Source of the DNA: Erythrocercus mccallii
Lineage: Eukaryota > Chordata > Aves > Passeriformes > Dicruridae
Direction: 5' to 3'
Assembly (NCBI GenBank): GCA_013397435.1
Contig: VZRG01000204.1
Location: 558,001-622,000, forward strand
Length of the DNA: 64,000 nt
Positions 20,986 through 31,400 of this stretch are shown here, piece by piece (the first letter of the stretch is position 1; each line of letters starts with the position of its first letter). The notes under the pieces are model-generated. The model searched no databases. It worked only from the letters and a program-made list of their open reading frames with translations, and was not told the DNA's origin. The position numbers and the translations under genes are program-made.

Positions 20986-22606
20986 TCAGTCTTGACCTTT
21001 ATCACTTCTGCCACGGCTCCCACAGCCCATCCCCTCCTGGATGATGATCATGTCACTGAATGAGGCCTCATCCTGCATCATAATGCATTTTTCCTCATGC
21101 TTAGAGAGGATGATTTTGATTATATCCTTTGCTGATGGACACATGCCCTTTTCCCGTGTGCCCCAGGATCTGGGATCTGCCTTGAGACTGGTAACTAGCA
21201 ATGCAGTGACTGCTGGCTGTGATCAGCAACTCAGCCTTACTCACTGGCCAAAGCACCTGCACCATGAGCAGGGTTGGCTCTGCCACAAGTTCCCCTTGCT
21301 GGCCCTTCCTTCTGTGGTTTCTTTCTTGCTGCCTGAGGTAGGTCCCACAGCAAGTGAGGCCACTGTAGTCACGAGTTCCTCAGAGTCCTTTCCCACCTTG
21401 TGGATGAGCACATGGTGCACAAGCCTCTGGAGAGGGGTGTAGCCCATGCCACAGAGCTTGCATTTGCAGGGCTTGCCAGCCAGGTGGGATTTCTGATGGC
21501 ACCACAGCTTAGTGGCCAGGGTGTAGGACTTGCTGCACTGCTTGCAGGTGGAAGTGCACTTCCCCAGGTGCAGGCGCATGTGGTTGCACAGGGAGCTGAG
21601 GTTGGCCAGGTGACACCCACGTATGGCACACTGGCACCCCCTGGGACCAGCTGGGCCAGTCCCAGTGGCCAAATGGATCTCCCTGTGCAGTCAGCATGCA
21701 AAGGCCTTGCCTCACTGCTGGCAGGACAAGGGGTGCTGGCCGGTGTGTGGGACCTGGTGCTCCTGCAAGTCTCACTTGGGGCAACAAACCTTGTTACACT
21801 GGGCGCACTGGAACAGCCCTGTGGGCCAAGGTGTGGGCCTTGAAGCTCCCCTGTGAACTATAGCTCTTGCCACACTCTGTGTGCAGGAGGGGCTTGTGGC
21901 CAGGGTGGACAAATTGGTGCTTCTTGAGTGGCAGAGCCACAGGAAGGCTTAATCATACTCTCTGGAGCACCACCTGTGCTTGATCATCCCCTTTTGGGAC
22001 AGAGATTTTAGAGGGGGCCTGAGCTGCCAGAATAATCCTCCACCAGCTCTGTATACTCCTCCTGCCACTCAGGCCCCTCCAATGAGCCCTTCCTCCCATG
22101 CTCTGGGAATGCTAGTCTGAAGTTTTTGGAAGCTTTGCTCTCCTTCTCACAAATCTCTACAGTCTCTCCTTCTGTAGTACTGGACTTCTGGGGTTTCTGC
22201 TCAGTTGTCCTGCCACCGGAGTCCTGCAGGCACTTCTGGAGTGGGCTGGCAAGAGCATGCACCTTGCATGGCTTGCCAACCAAGGGAGCAATGAATCAAA
22301 CACTACTTAAGGGAGACAACAAATACAGGTTTCCAGGACTTGCTGCCTGCTGTCCCATTTCCAATTTTTTCTGGTGCAGATCTGAGATCCACACCCTTAT
22401 CCAATTCTTCTTTGCACCTGCCACTGGTCTTAACATGGCTGAGGTGGGCTCGACATGCTGATTCTCAGCCCCCAGCACCCTGGCTTGCCATGGCTCATGT
22501 TTAGAAGCTTCTTGTAGCCTGTGGAAATATTTGGTGGACAGCCGGCTAACAGGGTCATTGAGGACTGTGGTTTCATCAGCTACTGCCTTGGAGACCTCGG
22601 GATCCC
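20986..22606 (-). pseudogene. ZNF408: ZNF408 orthologue, decayed C2H2 zinc-finger gene
   Basis: It sits between F2 and ARHGAP1, head to head with ARHGAP1, exactly where ZNF408 lies in human. Remnants include a main-exon acceptor at 22607-22608, an acidic stretch (EYTELVEDYSGSSG), fingers resembling ZNF408 fingers 1-5 and 9-10, and a tail DIIKIILSKHEEKC...FSDMIIIQEGMG that matches the ZNF408 end. Damage: in-frame stops at TAA 21951, TGA 21774, 21714, 21693, 21243 and 21225 (first base, one frame), and TGA 22298 and TAA 22010 in the frame of the upstream part; two compensating frameshifts between 21951 and 21774 and another near 22000; C-to-H and C-to-R changes at zinc ligands; about three fingers missing. 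Only CKQCSKSYTLATKLWCHQKSH-like and CKLCGMGYTPLQ fingers look intact. A SET-like GVWAP...GTALGTL string near 22920-22978 may be an N-terminal relic (weak). Confidence 0.85.
21390..21970 (-). pseudogene. ZNF408: Degenerate C2H2 finger array of the ZNF408 remnant
   Basis: Fingers in order on the - strand: a broken first finger (CSREYD-stop-AF, then a frameshift into LKKHQFVH); HTECGKSYSSQGSFKAH with the first Cys replaced by His; CAQCNKVCCPK-stop-DLQEH; CQQ-stop-GKAFAC-stop-LHREIH; CAIRGCHLANLSSLCNHMRLH with Arg at the second ligand; then two complete fingers. In human ZNF408, three more fingers lie between the equivalents of the fifth and sixth units here. Confidence 0.85.
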
Positions 22607-22879
22607 CTGCACAAACACAAAGCCATGATGGATGAATTAACGCTGGCTGTTATGTGACATGATTGCTGCTGGATAAGAGGAAGATGAACACTGGAGATGG
22701 ATACTCTGCTATGCAGTAATCCTGGGGCTCTGCCATGAGAACCATTACTTTGATGAGTTTTTCCCTTTCAAACTGGGAAAGAGGGACGAGTCTCTGATTT
22801 CTCACCACAGACAGTACCCGTGCAGCATTCCTATTGTTTCACGAGCACTGTTTCTAGGACGTATGGTCATGAGTGGCAC

Positions 22880-23640
22880 AACACAGCGCGACACGCTCTT
22901 TTCTCGGCCGGTAGTTCCTACAAGCGACGCAGGGTCCCGAGAGCCGTCCCGCAGGGGCTGCAGGGCGCCCATACACCGGGGACAGCTGAAGGCACAAACC
23001 CGACGGTCGGGAAGGCCGGGCCGCCCACTCTGGGTCTCGGCACGCACCTACGAGGGGTTCCGCCTGCGCGAGTGGCTCGGACCCCCGCGCCTCCGCAGCC
23101 GCCCCCTGGGCCTCGGGCGCTCCGTGCCGGCGGAACGCTGCGAGGGAGCGGCGGNNNNNNNNNNNNNNNNNNNNNNNNNNNNNNNNNNNNNNNNNNNNNN
23201 NNNNNNNNNNNNNNNNNNNNNNNNNNNNNNNNNNNNNNNNNNNNNNNNNNNNNNNNNNNNNNNNNNNNNNNNNNNNNNNNNNNNNNNNNNNNNNNNNNNG
23301 GTACCGGCACCGGCGGGGCGGCGTGGCGTGTCCGGGGAGCGCGGCCGGGCCCTGCCTGCAGCAGCGGTGCCCGGCGGCCTGTCCTGATGCTGCTGGGGCG
23401 GGGGAGCGGCCCGGCGGCGAGGCTGGGGCTGAGGCTGAGCGGGCCGGGGCTGGGCCCCGAGCGCTCCGCCCGGGTGTTGCGGGGCTCGTCTTGTGTGAGG
23501 GAGCGGCTCGGTTCGGCCGCGGTGCGCGCCTGGCGAGAAGAGCGCGGCTGGTGAAGCGCCGCGGGCCCCTGTGCGGGTAGAGCCGGTCCGGCAGCCCGCG
23601 GTGTCCCGGTCACCGCTGATCGGTGCTGGCGGGACAGGTA
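22880..23640. promoter_or_regulatory. CpG-rich divergent promoter, ZNF408/ARHGAP1
   Basis: GC and CpG density rises sharply here, unlike anything else in the window. The island lies between the 5' ends of ZNF408 (- strand) and ARHGAP1 (+ strand), which are head to head in human too. Transcription start sites cannot be placed. Possible first-exon donors for ARHGAP1 are CAG-GTACCT at 23637 and CAG-GTGAGT at 23979. Confidence 0.7.
23155..23299. other. Assembly gap (145 N)
   Basis: A run of N interrupts the CpG island. The real length and sequence are unknown. First exons or promoter elements may be hidden here. Frames that appear to cross it are artefacts. Confidence 1.
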
Positions 23641-26600
23641 CCTCCGGAGCGGCTCCGCCGGGCCTGCTTTTGGCTGCCCCCGACCTCGGCGGCTGCAGCG
23701 GGGCTGGGGCTGGCTGCCATTAATCCCGGTGCCCAGCAGCAGGGGCTGGTATTTGTCCTGCCTTCAGGCAGTTGGCGTGTTCTAGGGGACCTTTTTGTTA
23801 GTTAAAACAGTGTAAATAGCAAATCTGTGAGTCTCCTGAGCAATCTTGAGGTTCGCTCAGGGGTCTAGCAGAAGATGAGTGGAAGGGAACGGGAGACAAC
23901 GGATGTCTGGTGGAGGGGGCGATGCGGAGAGGAGGGGTGCAGCCCGCGCAGGGCTGTGTGCCCCGCTGCCTCCCTCAGGTGAGTCCCGGGTGGGTCCTGC
24001 ACGGCACCGAGAGCAGCCTCTGAACTTTGTGCAGCAGCTCCGGAGGGGACACTTGGAAGAATTCAGCGCTTTTGCCCTCCGACTCTGCAGAGAACCAGTA
24101 AGGGGAGGTTGAGTGCTCGCTAGGGTGGATTTCCAGTGGGCACGGAGGTGGCCTTCAGCAAACGGATTCAGATGACTGGGGAAGGAAGGCTGCTCAATTA
24201 AAAAGTTGTTGGAATAATGAGGGACCAAAGAGCTTCCCTGAGCAATAGTGTGTCTTGTCCTGAGTTTACTGGTCATGGTGAGCCATGGCAAGGTGTGGCC
24301 CTTGACCTCTATATTCTTTCAGGGTAGTACCAGAGGTAGTGATGCTTTCAGTGGTATCATCAGTCTTGGTGTGAGGGAAGACACGGGGTGGCCTTTGTGG
24401 GTGAGTCTTGGTTCTGGAACTCATTCATGCACGTGAGTGCTCTGAAGGTCTGCTGCTGAGTAACTGCTCCCTTTTCTTGCAGTGCGCTTGTTGCACTACA
24501 GCAAAGTGCAGGGTCTTGATTGATGTGTACACAAAAAGAGACACATTTGTGCAAATAAGCTGAAACTGGGAGGAGGTGTGGATGACAGCAGAGTCAGAAA
24601 AATAATCCCAGAACTGGGACTGTCTTGCATTTGACCATTGCTTGTTCATCTTGCACAGAAGAAGAGGCCACTTTGCTTCTGTAATTCTTTATTGTATGTA
24701 CAGCTCCAGGGTGTGGTAATATATGCATGGACATATTTTGAAGTGTAATTCACTTCTGAACTAACAGTACATCTGGAAGAAAAACAGGAAAAGGAAACTA
24801 CCGAGCAGGTGTAGCTTAGAAATAAGTGGTAGAAAAGTAGTGGAACTGAAATTGCAGAAAAAATTAGTTTGCATGAACAGCAGCTACCAAGATTTCCTGG
24901 ATATAAGTGAATGGTCTTCCCTGGGTAAATTCTGGATCTTATATAAGGAGTCTTCAGCTCAGAATTTATGTGAAAGTTGTATTTTAATGGTCTGAGTTCT
25001 CTTCTTTAGCAGAATGTGCTGGTCTCCATCACATGTCTCTCTTATCTAGGAAAGTTAGTTTTTATTACACAGCAAGTGTTCAGGTGCAGTGTAGTTGCAG
25101 AAAACATACTTAAATACTTGGAAAAAAAGGTAACATTTGGCTCTTCAGGGCCTGGCAGTAAGTAAATGCTTCTGCTGCCATGTGTGATTCTTTAGTTTTT
25201 AAATGTTTGGCTAGAATTTTTGTTTTTTAAATCCAGGTATGTAATTTTTCTTATCTTATTATTTGCTATATGGAATGTACCACTGGCATCTTGTCATGAC
25301 ATTTATGTAAAACAGGTGCAGTTTTAAAACTGCATTAAATCTGTTGAAATGCTCTTTTATTATTAAAAAACATGAAATGTTTTTAACAAACACTTTACCC
25401 ATTTTAACAACTATATCATCATGATACATATGGAGCTTCTGTTTAACGGCAGATCCTTAGGGATCATTTTTGAGTACACAGGGAAGCATCTCATGCATCT
25501 GCACTAATGGAAAGTGAAATGTTTATCCTTATATGAAGATCCTCAATTTGTGTCTTGCATCCTAACTCCAGTTCTCTCCTTCTCAGAGCCTACTAGTTCC
25601 CAAGCATTTAGAGGATTACATGTCCTAAACTGCTGTCTGGTTATCACCCCGTGCTTTTGCCTTTTGCATGTTGGAAAAGGGATGGAGAAAATTCTTCAAA
25701 ACCTGGGGCTCTCTGGGTACTACAGTCTGGTTCACAAGAAGCACTTGAAATCTAAGAGGTCTTCTGTTCTGGATCCTGCTTCCATTAACGCCATGGAGCA
25801 GTAACCTACAGCCAAGGAATGGGGGTGGCTGTGAAAACCACATGAAGGTACCTGGGGAGCCTTGTCTGTTTTTCCAAGGGTTGAGACCAGAGCACTATTC
25901 ACTGGGCCCTTTTTGCAGTGTGGATCCTACTAACAACTTCTTCCACATGGTGCCACACTAAGATTAGTTTTACAACTCAGGGGAAATCCTGCAGTGCTGT
26001 CTAGTAACTTGCTCTTCTGTCTCTGGACAAGAGCTGCAGGTTGACTCTGAAGCCAAGTGGTGATCTATGTAGGGACAAGTGAGGACACCTGGGGACTTGC
26101 TGGCCCTATGGCAGTACCATCACTGCTCTGTGCGGGATTTGGATTTGGTCCCCAAGCGTTTCAGGACCCGGCTTTGAGGAAGTGGTTGCTACGGGGCATC
26201 CCCATGAATCTCCTATGAAAGGCATCTCAGTGGATGGCAGCAGTCGAATGTGGTTCCTCTGTCCCCACTAGGGCCAGGAAGTCCCTGAGAGCTGTCCTGG
26301 GGGAGCCATGGATGCTTCCTCAGCATGTAGCACTGGCTTTTGGGGCTGCTGAGCTCCTGTGGGAAATGCTTTAACCTCGCTGAGTCATAGGAGTCAGTGC
26401 CTGCCGTTTCCATAGAAATCGGATCCCCTGCTAGGGGTGGGGAGTCCTTGTCCCCTGGCTCCACTGCTGCGTGGTTCCAGCATGAGCTCACGGTGCTAGG
26501 GAGCCTGATTTCTTGCTCCTTGCCCTGTCGAGATCAGAGAAGGTCGGGCAGCTCTGGTAGCCCTCACCAGAGGGCAGGGAATAATTTTGCTTGGATCTTT

Positions 26601-28262
26601 GCATGGCTGCAGTGGTGGGACCCTGTGTGTCTGATGTGCTGTCTTGATGACCTACTGCCTGTATATATCATGCTCTTTCATATTGTGGGAAACATTGCAT
26701 TTGAGCAGCAAAAGCTTCCAGTCCTTTGAGAGCCCCAGAGAGGTGAAAACTGGTTGTAAACTGGTGAGTAGCAGATAAGGAGGACAGGAAGTAAATAATA
26801 AGCTTGGAATGGTCCAAAGGGAGATGAAAGCCACTGACCAATTTCCTGTGCCCAAGCTTGGTGGCAAGTGTCGACCTGAGCATGGATATGCCATCTTCCA
26901 GAGCTCAGTCTTGCACAGGTTTTGTCCTCTGTGCTCAGTCTGAGTAACTGTTTCATTGTTTTCTCTGGATGAATATACGCGTTTAATCTCTAGGGATGGA
27001 AGATGCAAAACATCATTGCCCTCTCTCCATTCTGCTAAAGGAAATAGCTTTACTGCGAATATTTTTTGTTTTACTTTTATTCTTTACTTTTCACACTAAG
27101 GTGTTGTGCCTCCTCAGATCATCTTTGAACTGTTTGCTCTCCTCATAAAGCAAGATAAGCACAAGCCATCTCTGTGAAACCGTGTAATAGAGACTGATGC
27201 ATGTGAAGACTGATGCACGGTGTCACTTTGTTTTTCTACAATTCCTCTTGGCTTGCTGCCTGCTGATCACTGAATTACTGTCCATGTGGTCTGTGTGAGC
27301 AATCCAGATCTACATAGTTGTCCTTTTAATGTTTCCTTGCTTACTTCCAGGAGAGTGAATTCAGAGGATAACAGCTGCTTCCCAAGGGTTGTCCCTAAGA
27401 GCTGGCACTCTTAGAAGGTCCTGTATGCTGTGCTAGCTCAGTCTCAGCTTTAATGTATCTTCCTCTTCAGATGAGAGTGAGAAATATTTGCAAAGAACAG
27501 CAAATGCACTGACCTGTATGTTCCCTGGACCCTCTTAATTCTTTGGTCTCCTTATGGCATGCTTGGTGAAAAATATTCAGACAGTATGGCTTTAAGTGAA
27601 AGAGATGATTCCTTGCTGCTAGCTATTATGTAGGAGGAAGGATTTTACCAGGTGATGCTGAAAGATGAGGATTGTATGTGTATTGTTCTCCCTGTTTTAC
27701 TAGCGAAGCCTAAAAAATTCCTGTTTTAAGGAGCCGTTCACTTCTCTGTTCAGATCCCAGCACACTGAAGCACCCACTTCAGTGTTGTTGAGAGCTCTGG
27801 TTCTCCATTATGGGGAGAGGGAGGGGGGTGATTCTTGGGACAGCTTCCAGCACTGGGCCAACTGTGGAAACAGCCGGGCTTTGTGCCAGCCGTTCAGAGG
27901 GAGGGGGAGCTCAGAGCCATACAGGGAGTGTATCTGGCAGGGGCTGGTGCAGCCTGTCGCCTTCCGCAGAGTCCCGGTGCTGCTTCTGTTGCAGGAGAGA
28001 AAAACTATTCTGTCCAGAGCTGTGGTCAAGCAGAGACTCCTTGAGAGGGTTGGTACAGCTCTTGATGGCCTTTGATAGCAATTGATATGAAAGAATCTGA
28101 CATGTCATGCCTCCAGCGAAGAGGAAGAGGAGTTCCTGCTTGTATTAAGGGGGAGGGGAAACAATCTTTGCATGAGTGAAGATAAGGCAGTACTGGGGGG
28201 AAATCAGTGAGAAGAGGATTTGTGATCTGTGTCTCATCTAACAATCTCGTCAGTCCCTGTTT
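23641..28262 (+). other. ARHGAP1: ARHGAP1 5' region, probably first intron
   Basis: About 4.6 kb separates the CpG island from the first coding exon, consistent with a non-coding first exon and a long intron. I see no established coding exon. A frame over 23990-24097 (LNFVQQLRRGHLEEF) ends at a GTAAGG donor and is discussed as a candidate only. Confidence 0.55.
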
Positions 28263-28298
28263 TAGGCACTGCAAAATAAACTGCAGTTTTTGGGGACC

Positions 28299-28437
28299 AT
28301 GGCTACAGACCCACTCTCGGAGCTTCAGGATGACCTGAACCTGGATGATACCAACCAGTCCCTCAGCCAGCTCAAGCTGGCCTCCATAGATGATAAGAAC
28401 TGGCCAGCAGATGAAGTCCCTGCTTTCCCCAAATCCG
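28299..28437 (+). CDS. ARHGAP1: ARHGAP1 first coding exon
   Basis: The exon encodes MATDPLSELQDDLNLDD through PAFPKS and ends with one base of a split codon before GTAAAT. An acceptor (TTTTAG) at about 28264 puts roughly 35 bases of 5' UTR in the same exon. Compared with human, two residues (A, T) are inserted after the start. Confidence 0.95.
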
Positions 28438-31400
28438 GTAAATATCCTGCTTGTTTGGGATCTGGGTTTTGGCCAAAAAGCAATTGTTTGTCCTGCGGCA
28501 TTGTGATCATATCTGCATATACAGAGAGCCCCAGCTCCATTTAAAAGCTTTATGGACACATTAAACTTGCACCACACCCAAGTGAATCAGCCTCAGTATT
28601 GAACAGCACTAAAAAGTGCAGAGCCAGCTGCTGTAAATATGCTCTTCTCAGTCCTGTGCCTGGCTGCATTTTGGTGCTGACAGTATAGATGTGCTGTAAA
28701 TCCTTGAGTGTCCTCCATTATGGTCTCTTGCAGGAGAGTTTGGCCTTCTGGACTAAAATGGTCTCAAACTTCCATCTGGGAGGTGGGGCTGGAGACCTGA
28801 GCTGTTGCTCTGAAATCCTGTGCTATGAACTGTGAACAAAGAGGTCAGGAAAATTTGCTCAAGGATGTACAGGATGACCATCCATCAAAGGACTCTGTTA
28901 AGATCCTCCTTTCCAAGAAAGCCATCATGGTGTCCTTGGGATTTTGTCTTCGTGAATATATGTGACATATCTGAACAGTTGTTTGAGAGAGTGTACATTC
29001 TGAGGGACACATATGGGTCTCCTAGGACTGACAGGACTCTTTTGAAATCATTGCTGCTCTTGTCCACTCAGAATTTCAAAAGTGGGTTTTCAAGGTGTAC
29101 AGTTGCATACATTAGTCCCTCCCATGTAGAAGTGCCATTTTTTCTCATACTTCTGTCTCTTTGTACTTGCCAATGTGCTTCAGATCCCTTCTTCTGATTG
29201 CTTGTTTCTTGTACTTTGTGCAGATGACTCCAAAGGCTCCCCTGAGCCTGTCACTCACCTGCAGTGGGATGATCCCTACTATGATATCGCCAGGCACCAC
29301 ATTGTGGAAGTAGCAGGTGGGAACCTTTCTGTTTTCTCCTTTGATATTTTTGCAGCTGGGCTGAAGAAGGCCTTTTCTAATAAGGCTCTGGGGACATCTG
29401 TTGTTTGCCAAGCCCAAGTGGCAATGAAGTGGCACAGAAGGAACACCAAATTTCTTGAATGTTTGTGATATGTGTAATTTTCCATTTTCTTCAGCTAAAC
29501 TTGTGTTACTTCTTGGCTTTTGCTGACTTGATTATATTATTATCAGGACTCAGTTGCTCTTGTTGAATTGTTTTAGATATGGCCCTTTACTACATCCCGA
29601 GCGCAAAAACGGTTTTTGTTTGATAATGCCACAGAAATTACCTAGTTAAGCAATACAGTTGTAAGGTCCTCAGCTGACTGAGTAATCCACAGTAGATGTC
29701 ATCACTTATATCTGAATGGCCAGAGCTTGCCATCCTGTCCAGAAATAACATGTACAGAAATCTGAAATAGAGGTAATCTGCCCATGTTCCACTGCAAGGA
29801 AAGACCTGTTCATTCAGGGTCACAAGCGTTTGGATTTTCTTTGTGTTTTCTTGTCCATATTATTTTTATTTACACTAACCCTTGGTCACATACTGCTGGG
29901 ATCTCCATAAGAAAGAGTTTTGGGGGTATTCTCCAGGTTGCTGTGGTGAGCCTGAGTGAAGGATAAGACCAGTTTGTCTTGTGTTCCTTATTTTTATAAA
30001 AAGAAGCACTTCTTCAACTTGTTGTGACTTGATTCATACTTCCTCCTTGACTATAGCCACCTCCTACCCCTCCTACTGCCATGTCTCTGTACCTTGGGCC
30101 CTGCCCCACATGTGAATTATGAAGGAAGCAGAGGCACAAGCTGAAGTCCTCCTGATTCAGGGTTGTTCTGCAGCAGAGTTTGACCACAACAGAAAGAGTC
30201 TCAGGCACTTACTTGGGTAGGAGTTGTCTTGATATCATTCTTTTCTGGGCAGTTTTCTCAAATGAGCTTTCTTTTTCCTGATCTCTCTTTGTTCCATCTT
30301 TTGTGGAATAAAATGATAATAGCGGACTCAAAACCTTGTTGTTTATTGTCTCCTGTTCAGTTTGACAGGCCAGGTGTTTGACATTTGGGCCATTATGCCT
30401 TATAGATTTCCCAGAAGCATTTTCATTTACAAATGTGTTACTCAGCTGCTTTTCCATGGGGCTGGAGTTTCAGGACTGGGGTTTATAGAGGTCTGCACCT
30501 TGGTCTCTGCTGCTGAAACTGGAAAGGGACAGATGTGTGAACTCCACCATTTCAGTGGTAATAGCCAGAATATTTGGAATGTGAATGGCAGAGGTAACTG
30601 GTGTTTGAGGACTCTGGGAAAGGCTGAGTTAAATGATACAGTCCTCAGACTAAGCTTCAGACTAAGCGCTTAGCAGAGTTTAGATCAGAGACATTGATAA
30701 GACTGGAATGTCAGCCAAACCAAGGATATACTTTGTCTGCTGCCTCCTGACATAAACACCACTCTTTCAGTGGGATTTCTGTTCCAAGGTAATGTGACTT
30801 TTTCTTTGACAGGCTCTCTGAATGGAGTATCACTCCAGTGGAGGTGTGTATCAGTGGCTTTTGGAATGTAGCCATTTGACTCGGTCTAGGGTAGCAAATG
30901 AAGAATTAGCCAGCTTCCTGAAAAGATTCCGGGGTGGGATGGTGGCTGACTGGGAGCTGTGCCTGCATTCTGAACTCTTTCCCATGGTGGTTTGAATTTG
31001 TATTCCTAGTGAGCTCTGTGTTCCTGCAGTGTCTCTGTATAGTGCAGAAAGTGCTCAGAGAAGCTTCTGTTCTTGGCTCTCGCTGGCCAATTTTCACCGG
31101 TAGCTGATGTGTCTGAAAGCATGTGATGGTCCCACACACAGCGTGTGGTGTGATGCCTTTCTTGGCACTGGGAGAGCTTGGAGCACAGCTCCAGATAGAG
31201 GAGATTTGCTGCCATATAGGTTTGAGGCTTACTGGTTTCTCATCTCCTGAAAGGAGAATTTATGAAGTTGATCAAAGGGGTCTGATGGGTAATTTGGTTC
31301 CAAGGTGAAGCTGTTATTTTTTTTTTATTATTCAATAATTGATAATTTTAACTGTTCAGAGTATCAGACAGAGTAGTGTTCTCTGGATTGTTTTTGCAGG

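Noticed and set aside
21400..21843. A 147-codon + strand frame
   Set aside because: It is antisense to the degenerate zinc-finger array. GC-rich finger repeats make long antisense frames.
22918..22978. SET-like N-terminal exon of ZNF408
   Set aside because: The resemblance rests on a few residues (GVWA, GTALGTL) and an overlapping frame reads almost as well. It is mentioned only as tentative.
22820..23613. Long frames on both strands across the CpG island
   Set aside because: They run through the N gap and owe their length to high GC. No recognisable protein results.
28026..28577. A 183-codon frame on the - strand
   Set aside because: It is antisense to the first ARHGAP1 coding exon, with no splice or family support.
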